Of a stretch of DNA of 64,000 nucleotides, positions 11,526 to 23,750 are shown in pieces (the first letter of the stretch is position 1; each line of letters opens with the position of its first letter). Location: NCBI RefSeq assembly GCF_003945595.2, contig NW_024104084.1, forward strand, positions 744,001 through 808,000, written 5' to 3'. The translations under genes and the position numbers were made by a program. This stretch comes from Pipra filicauda. Its lineage: Eukaryota; Chordata; Aves; Passeriformes; Pipridae. The notes beneath the pieces are model-generated. The model searched no databases and was not told where the DNA came from. It saw only the letters and a list, made by a program, of their open reading frames with translations.

Positions 11526-14500
11526 TCTGATTTAGACCCTAAGCTGTCCAGGGAAGGGCCTGGATAATACAAAAATTAAGGTAACCGGAATGAGGAATAT
11601 TTTCTCTGACAAGTAAAGACTGTGAGCAAGCTGGGATGCTGCTGCTTCTGTAAGTTAGGACAATTTTTCTGTTTTTCCTGATTTGCCAATCCTGTACCAC
11701 AATAGCTAGATTATGCATATAGATATCAATACAGTTACTTGAAATGGTTGAATCTCTCCCAATGGTCTCACAGTTTAATTTAGTCTCTATTGTTCTTTCT
11801 GAGTGAAATTTCCCTTGTGAAGAAGACTTCTGAAAAAAAAAAAAAAAAGAGAAATTCCAAAAACAGCATTATGTGAGTCCTCAAAAGAGTTTTAAATTAA
11901 TGTTACCATATTTTTGTATGTACTGCAGCTGTGCAGTCCTCACAATGCCAGAGGGAACACGCCATGGCAGATTCTGTAAGAAATGCACAAAAAGAAAAAG
12001 TGCCTGCTTAATGAGCTCACAATCCACCCAGATCAGGAAAACAGAGGAAATAGACCTATTCCCCTTTTAAAAGATAGAGGCCTGAGTCACTAGATGATTC
12101 ATTTACAAGTCCAATGTCAGACTCAATCCCAGGTTGATGATTTATTACTGTAACATCTTTCACATATTATATTAGTAAAATTTAAAGGATGCATGGATTT
12201 TTGGTGTCCCATTGTGCTAAACTTTTTCCTTATGATATAAGAGGAAGAGGTGGCACTATGAAGGCACTATACTGTGAAGATATACTCTAGCTGCAGGAAG
12301 CTCTAGCAGATACTCTGTTCATAGGAGCTAAAGAAATCTTCGGGCTCATGTCAAGACTGTAAGTAAAGTTTGGATGTTGGAATAAACTTTTAGATTAAAA
12401 ATGATTGCTTCGTAGGGTGGGTGCATGATTGTACAGTTGTGAGGTCTTCAGAGAAGGCAATAAATGGGAATAACTGGGAAAGTAGCTTCCTTAGATAATG
12501 TGTTACATGATGGAAAAGGGTAACAGGTTTGCTCTCCATGGGGTGGGGAGCATCTGCAGACTCAAAGGAGCAGGAGGTGACCAGTGGCTTCTGCTCTGTT
12601 TTCCCATGGCAGGGGTCAGCAGGTGGCACTCACACACAGCCTCAGGAGGTGCCAATGCCACTGGAGTAGTGGCAAGTTTCTCTTTTTAGAAATGCTGCAT
12701 CATTCTTAGATCTTTGCTGCAGTTCCTTTGTGGGAAGCTGTGGCAAACAGCTCAGGAAGGAGTTTTTTTTCTGTCATAGCATTTCTGACTTAACACAGAA
12801 TTGCACTTGGGGAAGTGGTTTGAAGTTCCCGAAAGCCGGATGGTCCAAACTCTGATTTGATCATTTTTGTTATACAAGTAACATATGTAATATCAATACA
12901 TTATAAAGCTGAACCCTTCCATGGAGTCATGGATTTCTCCTTCAGCAGAAGACTAGCTGCAAGACTGAGATATCTGCCAGCAGTGAGAAGTAGCACTGTT
13001 CAAGTTTAATCAATCCCTTAAAAAAACTCTTAATTTTTTTCTTTACAAATTAATATTATTGTCCAATTTCCCATCTGTTTTAAAATAGAGAATCTTCTTG
13101 GAAGTCGCCAGTATTTTTTTCCCAATTTAAGAGCTGGTCATATGTGGTGACTGTAAGTTTTTAGCTGGGTCAAGAGAATACAACACTGCTCTGGGCCTCT
13201 AGAGAGCTGAGGTTCATCTCCTGTGTAATTGACTTAGTGAGGCTCCTTGGCTAACTTATTTTGTCATTCTTTGCTCCCCTTCTCCTTTCCAATTTTTTTC
13301 ATCTTTTCTGTTCAGATGCTTCATGTTTTCATTCATCCTTACTTTATCTTATTTCACCGCAGCAAATAGAAAAATAATCATGATAATTTAAAATACATTA
13401 TTCTAGGTTTTGAGTCAGGACAAAAGCCTTTTATGCAGCTTTAGACAGTTAGCTTTGATTTGAAGGAACTCTAAGCAATCACTACAGTTAAAAAGTTTAT
13501 GAAAACCACAACACAAATCTTTTGTAAGACAAAGCCCTGAATTCACCCTTCACTGGTTAAACTAAATACAGGATCAATCGCTAGTACTTGCAAATTTCAT
13601 CCTGAAATATCATTGCTTTGTATGACTAGTCGCATTTGTTTAATTAAAGTAACATATCTGTACAGTAAATAGCCTGTGATCAGGCAGTAACATAATACTG
13701 TACAAGCACAGCAGTAATTGGATAATGTAATGGAATGCATGGTGGTTTTTTTTAAAGAAAATATAATGAGATTTCATTATTTTATACACACAGGTAATTA
13801 GTTCTTAGAAATACTGGGAGAGCATATTATCTGCAGGTTTGAACTATCAGCAACTATTTTATACAGCCCAACTGAAAAGGTAAAAATGTTCTGGTTTAAA
13901 TCTCTTGAAACTTAAACTAAAATGAGGCCAATATGAAATTAAGGCACTAGTAAAAGCTAAAATTATTCAGTTCAGCTCAGGCCATCTGCCATGATGACTG
14001 CCAAGGTTGTGAGTGAATTTGTGTGGGTGACAGCATGTTTCCCACTGCCTGAGTAGCACTGCACACAACTGAAAGCCATCACCCATCCAGATCACTGTGC
14101 ATGAGCTTCCTCTGCTTTGGACTTTCCAGATTAACTTCTTTTTAAGCCTATTCACCAAATGTGTCACAGTTTTGTAGACACCTCCCATAAGCAGATGTTT
14201 TAAAACCAGGTCTTTGTGGTAATATGAATATGGTAGAAGAGTACAACCACCTGAAGTGCTTGTATCACTGATCAAAGGTTTGTCAATGTGTTATCCAGCA
14301 CATGACAACCAAGCTGTGTAATTAGCATAGTTAGATGGGGGACCTGCTTGTCACAGGATGTCATGGAAGTCAGAAGCTCCCATGCATTCAAGGAAAAACA
14401 AATAATGGAAAACAGTTCAAGTAAGAGAGACTGAAGATGTAGAAAACACTTTGTATTCAGGATGCCATTCAGGAGGCTAGGAGATCATACAGAAGAAACA

Positions 14501-14984
14501 TAGATAGATAGATAGATACCTTATTCTTTTCTTTTCTTACACTTATCCTTAGGCCCCCACTATTGGCAGCACTCAAAATTTGGGGCTGACAGATCTTAAC
14601 TCTGATCTAGTACTTTATTATTTTTAAGACTAGTTGGGTAAAATCTTACTTGAAAAAAATCTTGGTAAAAAAATCTTGGGGAAAATCAGACTGGTTAGAG
14701 TTTGTTTCCTGGATTTGGCTCAGCTTCCCTTTGCCACACAGCAAAGGCAGCATCCTCAGCCACTGTCAGGTTGTTTAATTTGCACTAAGACCTATTTTGA
14801 GTGTCTGTCTTCTACTCTGAGCAAAACACCTGATGGCTCAAACGGAGACTCTGTAAAAGAAAAGTGTCAGCTTCTGGTCTGGAGCTGCAATCAGTTCAAG
14901 CCTGCTTCTGGACTAATATTGAATCTCTGTTCCTCACTTTTGGGAAATGAATGCTGTTCCCTTTCTGTTACAATCACGTCCTGA
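11526..14984. other. No recognised gene; one weak candidate block
   Basis: The stretch contains a 16-A tract (11833-11848) and a (GATA)4 run (14501-14518). The stretch 13530-13745 is non-repetitive and rich in TAATTA, TTTAATTAAAG and TAATTGG motifs, so it could be a conserved non-coding element, but nothing is decisive. No coding signature was found. Confidence 0.45.
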
Positions 14985-15330
14985 TAGGGTAGAGCGCGGA
15001 GGGAGATAAAACACTAACACGGGTTAACATTCACAGAGTTAAGTAGCCAGGATCAGAAGTCAGGGGATGCAACTGCCTGCATTGTGTCCTGAAAACAATC
15101 CATCTCCCTGCTCAGACACTCCTGATGTTTAATTGATACATTTCCGCCTTCCCCTTCGTTGTTAATATTTAAGCAGGTGAGCACAGCGGGCAATGGGCTG
15201 CTTGCAGTAGCCAGGTGGCCCTGTCAGCAGCCTGCTGCACTGATCACCTTGCCTGAAATTTGCATTGCTTTTGTTCTTCTCCTCTGAATGTGCACCAACA
15301 GCCCCAATTTGAAAATGCAAACAAACAAAC
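14985..15330. promoter_or_regulatory. Candidate conserved non-coding element
   Basis: This block has more balanced base composition and more CpG than its surroundings, and no repeat similarity. It contains GGGTTAAC, TTTAATTGATAC, GTTAATATTTAAG and an ATTTGCAT octamer (15258-15265), separated by GC-richer spacers with CAGGTG/CAGCAG E-box-like words. Dense mixtures of this kind are usual in vertebrate enhancers. It is offered only as a place to test conservation. Confidence 0.3.
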
Positions 15331-17405
15331 ATACATGAAAACTTTCTCTGAAGGAAGCCTAACCCCCTTGAAGAAAGTTCCGCAGGGCCATCACTAGATT
15401 CTTTTATTCTTCTCTCTATATTTTTTTTCCCCTCTGCCTTTTTGTTTGGCTTTCACTCTTATTCTCAGTATTGCTTTCTTTCCTTTGTACTTTGATGTTT
15501 CTTTGGGGACGTGAGGAAGAAAAGCAACAACAAAACAAAACAAAACAAAAAGACTCTAAGGCATTTACAGTTTGTTTTCACATTGACTGCACCTGCCAAA
15601 AAACATGGGGGAGCGTGGAAAATGAGGGGAAGAAATATAACCGAGGAATCCAGAGGCGGGAAGATTGGGAGTACAGGGAACGATTATCCTTCTCTAGGGC
15701 CTCTGCCCTGGGAGCACAGACTTCCAATCATCCAGGGTGAAAGATGCCCTCCCTGACTTACTGGCTGGATCATTTGCTCCTCCCCCATCCCACTCTGGCT
15801 CTTTTCCAGAGCAGCAACCAGGTTGCAGGCAACTGATATATTTGCTCTTGTCTAAAGGACAGCTGGTTCAGGCTAAGAGCCTCCAGCGCTCAATGGTCAG
15901 CTGCTTGGTGCAGAGTTAGATTAATGAAAGTAGCCTGTGGTTAGTCTTTGCCCAGTTATCTCTAAAGTACCTGGGTCCAAATTCTCCATCATATAATACT
16001 TAGGCCCATAAGAGTCTGTCCTAAGCCTATCTGCTAGTACTATACCTCGACAGTACGGTTTTGGACATTGTGAACAGGTCTGAGCTCAAGTCCTCTGCTA
16101 GAAGCAGTGTCATTTTTTACAGATTTTTTAAATATTGAACGGGTTAAGAATGTACCCAAAAGCGTATTTGATCCAGGCAGTTTTGCTAGGATCTCTTCTT
16201 TGGCAGCCTAGGTAAAATGGAAAGATTGGCCTGAAGCTTTCTCAAATCGTTGGACTTTCTCAGTTCATTCACGAACACCTCTGAGAAATTCTGGGCACAA
16301 ATGTAACATTTCCATGAATGAAACAATGTATTGTCTTGAAGCTAGTACAGTCATCCACAACTGAGGAGATCTGAATTTAAATCACTATAAACACACAGGG
16401 AACTGTGATCCAGCTACTGTCGTTACAGCAAACTTACAGTTACCAGACTTATAAGAGCATTGTAGGGAAGAAGGTGGCAATCATTCCAACAATCCAGAAT
16501 TGGGCACCTGTTTTCCTGAGAAAGGCAGCTTTAAATAGACTGATTAGTTTACAAGCAACCTGCTCTGGGAACACGTACTCAAATATTCATCTTTCTTTAC
16601 ATATTCATTTAAACTTATTAAACTCTGTACCCTCAATGCATGCTGCAGTTTGATGTAAAACTGGTCCTGCTGTGTTCATCCTTCCAGAGATTGTATCCTT
16701 TGAAGTTCTAGAGCCCTGCAGGGAGTTAGAATTATTTTCAAAGACTTACAGAGCCTGAGATCTCCTGGTATCAAGGGTAAGTACTGTCCAAAGACCTGAG
16801 CATACTCTGGGTTATAGGCAGCTAGTCCTATTTCTTTTTCTGCTGTGATTTACCAAGTATCCTGGTGAGTCCTTGCCCTGACTGATCTAATGATGTGAAA
16901 GTAATTGTCTTTATGAATTTACTCATTGGTTTAGGGTTGGTTTGGGTTTTTTTGTGATTACATATAGCTTACTATTTAGCAAAAGATGTTCCTAATATTC
17001 CTGTCCTTGTTTGGCATAAGACACAGCTTAAAAAATATTGTCCTACCCAATTCTGGAGATCTACAAGGAGATAAAGACAGTTAAAGTCACCCATCTCTTC
17101 TTGTGGAATGCCAGATCATGACAAAGATGTTCCCATGGGTGTGTGAAAGTATATAAACCTAGATCAACCAAAATGGGAGAGGTTTTGGATTGAAAAAATG
17201 TCATTTGTAAAAATCTCAAGTTTTAATTTTCTGCCATATTTCTTCACTTTGCGACACAGAGCTTATACTGTTAAGGAGTTGGACAGAATTAGCAGAGGTG
17301 TTCTGACCTCTGTGGTTCCCTTGATGGTAGTTGAGAAGTAGATGGAAAGGGGCAGGAATTAGCAACCTGTTAGTGGGAGAGAGGACTGGAGTGGGATAAA
17401 GGAAT
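15331..17405. other. No recognised gene
   Basis: Only an A/C simple-sequence patch (15524-15550) and short homopolymers are recognisable. Short open frames here are unsupported. Confidence 0.5.
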
Positions 17406-17510
17406 GTCACAGAAATTTCACAGAATATTCTAAGCTGGAAGGCACCCATCATCGAGTCCAACTCTTAAGTGAACAGCCCATACAGGAATGTCCTCTGGTA
17501 ATGCTGAGCT
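17406..17510 (-). mobile_element. Passerine tRNA-Ile SINE (TguSINE1-like), damaged head
   Basis: Read on the minus strand, this copy has the body found in the intact SINE at 47.4 kb: CCTGTATGGGCTGTTCACTT, then AAGAGTTGGACTC, then a CCTTCCAGCTTAGAATATTC stretch and a CR1-like tail with two TTCTGTGA units. The tRNA-Ile head is largely missing: the B box and anticodon region are replaced by unmatched sequence, leaving a possible A-box scrap (AGCTCAGC) at 17501-17508. It looks like an internally deleted copy. Confidence 0.7.
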
Positions 17511-17929
17511 CGAGGAAACAGCTTTCAGAAAAGATGTTTGATCAATCCTCACACACTCTCCTATACTTCTGAATCTTCTGAAGAAATTTCTTTTCACAAG
17601 AAAGTAGAAAAATTTCTATGAGAAACAGACATCATCTAACTAAGAATATCAACTGAACTGAACATTCCCAGCTTTCTTATTAGTCAGGGATGACAACAGT
17701 GTATCAAGCCCTTCAGTACAAAAATCATTGTGATTTTATGTGTTTACTGTGCTTATACCAGAGACCTCCACATCTGAACTGCAAAACATCACTTTCACCA
17801 CAGATCTATTTTATAAATCAGGCACTGGACAATAAAAGGTTCTTTTGTATTCCTTTTATTGCATCTTTCTGCATTCTCTAGTTCTTTGTATGAAGGCAAT
17901 TTTGCCTGCACTATGTGCTTTGTCTACAA

Positions 17930-18290
17930 TGAAGCGTCTTCCCCCATTCTTACATTGGGCTGCAGAAGGCATTTAAATAGCCCCATTTCTTTGACAAACA
18001 AAGAAAAGAAATAATAAACAGCAAGTGATTTATTTATATGGACAAAATGATTTGATGTTGTTCCTTGTTGACAGACTGATCTGGCCAGAATTACATTCTA
18101 TTGATAAAACTGTGAAGGAATGCCATTCATCGACCACATGAAGTTAAGGGGTTGGGGAAAATGAATTTGTCCATAGAATTTTCTTTCCCAAGCTGTCAGA
18201 TGTTTCTGGAGACTTGAACAGCCTTGTGTTCACAGTTGCGTTCACATCTATTTTATCTTTATTTATTTAACCATTTTGTCCTTACCGGCA
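17930..18290. promoter_or_regulatory. Candidate conserved non-coding element
   Basis: Non-repetitive block containing TTTAAATAG, TTTGACAAACAAAG (forkhead/HMG-like), AATAATAAACAGC, CTATTGATAAAAC and ATTCATCGACC. No open frame of note. The basis is motif density only. Confidence 0.22.
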
Positions 18291-21164
18291 GACATTTCTG
18301 TAAATGTAACAAAATTTGAACAGGCTGTTTTAGCAGTTAGCTACCAATATCTAATATTTGAGATTTTTGTCTTGGTGGATCTCCAGAATATTTTACACTT
18401 TCCCAATAACTAAATAAGTAAATCTCTAAAGAACACAGTAGTGATTTTTTGAAATGATGAAAGATTTCCTTTTTCATACACCAGAATACACAGTTTAAAG
18501 ACTTGTGACCAGTTGCTTCTACAATAGGTTCTCCATGCATACTACAGTTATCCATGTCCCATGTGATTCTTATAGTTACTTTGCTGTCCTGAAAACAAAC
18601 TGAAAGCCAAAAGACCTCCTCGCCCAGAACAAGAGACACAAATGCATTTCAAGAGGGTGGGAAACTCAAACAAGACTTAGTATCTGAAATCATTCATTAT
18701 ATTTATTTGCTCCTTTTCTCTACTTCTCTCTTGGGCTCTGTTCATGATCCTTCAGTAAAACATTTAGTCTCACAAACACACACACTCAGGGACCTGTCAT
18801 TTTTAAATAAGGGGCCTACAGAGAAAGGAAAGTAGTTTTAATTTAGATCTGTCTTAACCAGAATTAAACCAAGCTTTAGATCCCATGTGGTGGTATAAGT
18901 TTGACATTTGCTTCTTGCTTTTTTCCAAGCTAGCGAGCACAAATGTGCTTCCTCTATAAAGTAACAGAAAAGCTAAGATTGAATGTAATTAAAATAAAAT
19001 ACAACAATATTAAAATAATATTAAAGGAAGGAAATGTAGTGCATAAACTAGTCATTAACCCCAGCATCCTCAATAGATTTAAATTTGAGTAACTGCTGGT
19101 TGATTTGCCTACTTATAATTCCCACTCTAGTTTTAGCTGGATATTATATTCTTTTTCATTCATTAAAGCTTTGCAGCTGCTTCCCACTCCAGTGAGGGGT
19201 GCACTGTCGTGCCGAAGGGAATGGTTCCTAGACAGAAAGAAGTTTTCAGTCCTTTGGGAGTTTCTACAATGATTCCAAAGGGGCCTAGGATTTTTACCCA
19301 TAGGCTCATATCTATGCTATAGATTAACCTGGCATATTGCATCTAAATTCTCCTGAATCCTAATGAAGTCAGTTAAGTGAACTGTTAGTGTAAATAACTG
19401 CACAGACTATCAGAATATCCTGAAGCTGGATCTTTTACAACTATGACCCAAATTTGGATCCTGACACTGCATTACTGGCCTTTCCTCTCCACTGTGTGTG
19501 TATATACATAGATGTATATACGTGTATGTACATATAGCCTAGTAAGACATAATAAAATGTTTTAGGATGAAAGGTTCTGGATAACATGTAGTCATAAGAT
19601 GTTATTTATGCAGTTTCCTTGGAGGAAGATTAATTGGGCTGAGGTATGTACACTAATGCATGAGTCAGCTGTGGTATCATCACTGCAGATACATGGCTGA
19701 TTCAGATGATTTAAAACACACAGCCATACTACAAAGCAGCTCAGGACAGGAAGTTAAGAATGATTTCAAAGCCAGCAGATACTGCAGAAGAAATCTGAGC
19801 TGGTAGAATATAATTACACCAGTCAGCATGTTGTCCAGGCAAGTGAATGAATATTCTCCTTTCTGTGTGAGAGCCAGAGGCTTCTTTCAAATATCCATAA
19901 CTCCAAGTTTAGACATGATTATGAGGATACTTTGGATTTAATATTGATTTAGAGAGCACAAGATATTGGATGCAGTCCTGCAAAGTAAATCTTAGGACCT
20001 GACAATCCCAGTAAAGGCTCTAGTCACCTGAGTGAGTTCTGAAACCTAGTCCTGCAGCTGCCTTCCTGCTCTGCAAGCTGTGCACCACCAATTATGGCAC
20101 TTGACACAGTTACAGCACTTCCAGAAATGTATCAGTAGCCCACCAACCTCCAGAAGTTCAAGGACAGGGGCTCATAAGTATGAAGTGCCTCAATCACTTA
20201 TCATAAAAACTGTACAATTAAATGGACAAGGCAGAAAAAGAAATTTTAACCCCCACCTTGGAGCAGGGACCATACAGAACTGTCAGGAGTCTATAAATGT
20301 GCTTCTGGATTCACCAGCCATTGGTAGAGCAGAGACAAAACCTGTGGCTCCAGAGTTCCTGGTGGTTTAGTTATAAAAGCATCCTTCCCTGACTTAATCA
20401 AGCAGCACATTTAACGAATTTAGCTGAAAAACCTCTCATGAGTCTGCAGTTTGAATAGTCGGGAGAATCCACCACGGGAGAGGGTGGGGATGGAGTTACA
20501 GGGAGGGGTGCAAAATGCATAATGGAGGTCAAAGACCAGCCCAAGGACCAGCCCTCCCAGCTACTTGTCTATAAAGTTGTCGCATCCCTTTTATTTATTC
20601 CTTGAGTTAACCAGAAGGCACTGGTATTCTTTTCTCCTCCCATCACACACCTTGTCGCCAGCCCCTTCTTGCTCCATTTCATGCCCAATCAATATTATTT
20701 GACAACATACAGGTCAGCAATGATGGCAGTTATATCAACAGCATGGAAATTACAAAAGAAACTATTGTTTGTCTTGAAATTAGGGGCTACTGAAATCAAT
20801 AGTACATTTGAAAATTGATATCGATCACTCTGTGTGTGTGTGTGTGTGTGTGTGTATTTGCATGTTTATGTATAGGAAGAATTTTGGGGGTTAACTCCTC
20901 TTTCAGCTACATAATTTCTGTTTCTTTTTGACAAAGCCAATGAAATCAACCTAAAAATTATACATATACGAATCTTTTTGAAGCAATTGAAAGGAGAACA
21001 ATATTGACATCTCATAATTGGATTTCCCCACTTATAATGGTAACAGCCACTGGTTTTGTGATTATTTTCCAGGGCTTGGGTGTTGGTTTATTGTTTTCGA
21101 GGTTTGCTCTGGGTTTTGTTTTATTTATTTAAAGGTTTCTATTCAAGTCATATCAAGGAGAGGG
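18291..21164. other. No recognised gene; TG/TA-rich patch
   Basis: The stretch has a TG/TA alternating patch at 19493-19536 and the TG microsatellite listed separately. The remainder is unrecognised single-copy-looking DNA. Confidence 0.5.
20831..20855 (+). repeat. (TG)12 microsatellite
   Basis: There is an uninterrupted TG dinucleotide run of 25 bases. Such alternating purine-pyrimidine runs are commonly polymorphic and can adopt Z-DNA. Confidence 0.97.
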
Positions 21165-21300
21165 GAGGAATAATGTCTGCAAATGCCATTTGGATCAAAC
21201 AAGCCAAGAATAGTAATAGTTATTGTTCGGCATGTTTGAGAGCTATTGTGTGACAAATAGATTTGGAGTCATCATTTGTTTAAAAAGGCAGTAAATGAAA
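21165..21300. promoter_or_regulatory. Candidate conserved non-coding element
   Basis: The block carries TCTGCAAATGCCATTTGG, GTAATAGTTATTGTTCGGC and GAGCTATTGTGTGACAAATA. It therefore has several SOX-type (A/T)TTGT cores and E-box-like CATTTG words, with no repeat or coding signature. It is ranked by motif content alone. Confidence 0.25.
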
Positions 21301-22410
21301 CTTTATGAGATAGGGACAGAGTAACGACACAAAATTACCCATCCAGAACTCCTGATGGTGATCAGTAAAATGAAATAGATTAACTGTTTGTTTTTCCCCC
21401 CTCCAAGACACCAAGAAAATAAGATGCAATCAAAAATATTTGTTATCCTTGACCCACAGTGAACCAAAAAATTGCATAGTAGTGGCTCATGACAGCAGAG
21501 TTTGATGGCTAATGATTGGATAACCAGAAGCAGATGAGAACATAACAAAAGGCCAACCAAGTATTGTCACAGTAACAACAAGGGTTTTTTGATGAGAAAA
21601 ATTATACAGGTGTGAAGTATGACTGTTGTCTCCTGTTATATGCTAATCCTATGCTTCATGATTTCTTCTAACTACCTGAAAGGACAAGGTAAATGTTTTC
21701 TCTTCATCTTTTTCTCCACCTTTGTCTAATGAATAATTTGGTTTGTTCACCTTCTCTGAACTTCAGCTACAAATTATAAGCGAGAGCATTTCTATGAAAC
21801 CTGTGAATGGTGCTGAAGTACCTCTTGGTTGTTTTACTTTTATGAGATGGATGTAAAACTCAGGGCTGGATCTGGGGACATGAACCTTTCCCCAGGAAAG
21901 TTACCAGACACAAAAGAATCCTGTTTGTTTTTTTGTTTTCTCTAATACTTCTTGTCTTCACTGGGTTTTTTGGGTGATCAGAGAAAGGAAACTGAACAAA
22001 GGATTAGTTTTAGAAGTCCTTGAAGAGGACTTGTTCTGTCTCAATTTCTTCCATCACTGAAAATTGAAAGATAACATAGAACATGAGGCTCATACAATAT
22101 CTTGTGCATCAGATTATTTGAAATTATAAAGTTTTCCACAGACTGTGGGCAGAACCTCTGCACTTTCACTGGCAGGTCAAATATTGCACTGTTGTGCAAA
22201 TGATATGGAGACAGACTCTTTACAGGGGAGATTACGGCAAATCAAGGTGATTGCCTTCATCTTTCCTTAGTTTGTCTTTTTGCTTAATTTCTCTGCTTTT
22301 CTTCTATCAATTGTCACTGTATGGAATTTCAAGAACTCAGTTATTTTTCTTGGAAATTCCACAAATGCTGTTTTCTAGCTGTTATTTAAAGCTACCTCTC
22401 AAATCCACAC

Positions 22411-22457
22411 AAAAATAAATAAACAAATAAATAAACAAGAAAATAAATAAATAAAAG
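22411..22457 (+). repeat. (AAATAAAC)n simple repeat
   Basis: Imperfect tandem AAAT/AAAC tetranucleotide units over about 47 bp. Confidence 0.85.
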
Positions 22458-23473
22458 CCAAACCAACGAAACAAAAATCTACATTCCATCATTATTACTC
22501 GTACAATTGATCTGTTAGACCTATTTTGAGAGAAATGTGTTTACTTATATTTTAATTATCAAGACAATTCTTCACACAGATGATGTAAATATTGTTATTT
22601 ATTGATTACGTGGCATGTGTCACCAGCCTGGAAGCATTTTCCCCTGAATTATAAAGTACTTGGCCAAATTTTGATCCCTCTTACACCACCTTTACATTAC
22701 AGATCCCCAGACGGAAGACACTATAAAAAGAGTTCTAAGTTTGAAGAACATTCATTTGAACATTGACAGACAGCAAGAAGACTCTTTTCCAGGCCGTGGG
22801 CCAAACTGTGCTATGAAACTCACTGTTCCAAGCCTAGTGTAACTCCCCTGAGTCATCACCACTCTCAATATTTCGAGTCCCAACCTTTTCCCTGTAGGTC
22901 TATCTGCTCCTTAGCCTAATGAATCCTTTTCTAGCTTTTCTTTGCCTTCCTCGATAATCCCAAATCCTCACCCTTTCCCCTCAGTTCAAAATAAAACCGT
23001 GAGAAGTATTCCTTAATTTGAACAAATGTCCATTTCCTTCAAAATTAGATCCCCATTTAATTATATAAATGCAATAATTTCAGTTCACCAAAATTGCTGC
23101 AAATATTTTTGCTAATAAGAAATCTGACCCATAGATAAATTTAATAATGTTGAAAACATATTTTACTGAAAAACCAAGAAAATGTTTTTTTGGCAATCTA
23201 CTTCAAATGTGTTGTATTGACCTGCTTCATTCAGCAATTCACAGTTTGCATCTTTTTCTATCCCTGTACGGTTTTTCTACAAAACAACTTCGTTCATCTT
23301 GAAGCTCGATGTTTATTCTAAAATTTCTCCTGAAAGATAAGTGGACATTCCTAGAGTCTGCTTTTTAGTTAAATCCTAATTGAAATGTGAAGACGCATCA
23401 GTCTTGGAAACTTGGAAGATGAAGTAGAAGGAGATAAATTCTAACAAAATCTTACATGGCTGCAGGAGTTTAA

Positions 23474-23477
<4 letters not shown>

Positions 23478-23506
<29 letters not shown>
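23478..23506. repeat. T29 homopolymer tract
   Basis: An uninterrupted run of 29 T is the longest pure homopolymer in the window. It could be the poly(A) of a minus-strand retroposed copy, but no parent gene was recognised in the 300 bp to its right and no clear target-site duplication was seen. Confidence 0.9.
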
Positions 23507-23508
<2 letters not shown>

Positions 23509-23559
23509 GAAATCAAGAAAACTTAATCTTCAAGTTTTTTCCTTTCAAACTTCTGATCT

Positions 23560-23750
23560 TGCAGATTTAGGAACTCCTGATGTACTTGGCAACAGGTTGG
23601 CGTACTCTAGCACTTACAGACTAAAAGGTCAACCTCTACCCTGAAACGGTTCTCCAAGTCCTCCTGGTTGTCAAATTATTGTTTCTCAATAAGCTCTTCT
23701 TTTTTGGTGTCCTCCCTTTGGAGCACACAATGGTGGCAGGGATCTCCCTA
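23560..23750 (+). mobile_element. Possible LTR 3' end with primer-binding-site-like word
   Basis: Reading plus-strand, CTCAATAAGCTCTTC (AATAAA-like signal followed by a pyrimidine-rich U5-like stretch) leads to GGAGCACACA, an LTR-like CA end. TGGTGGCAGGGATC follows at 23731-23744, starting with TGG as retroviral primer-binding sites do and resembling the ERVL-type word. No 5' LTR boundary, gag or pol was recognised. This is a low-confidence reading of an old, incomplete relic. Confidence 0.2.
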
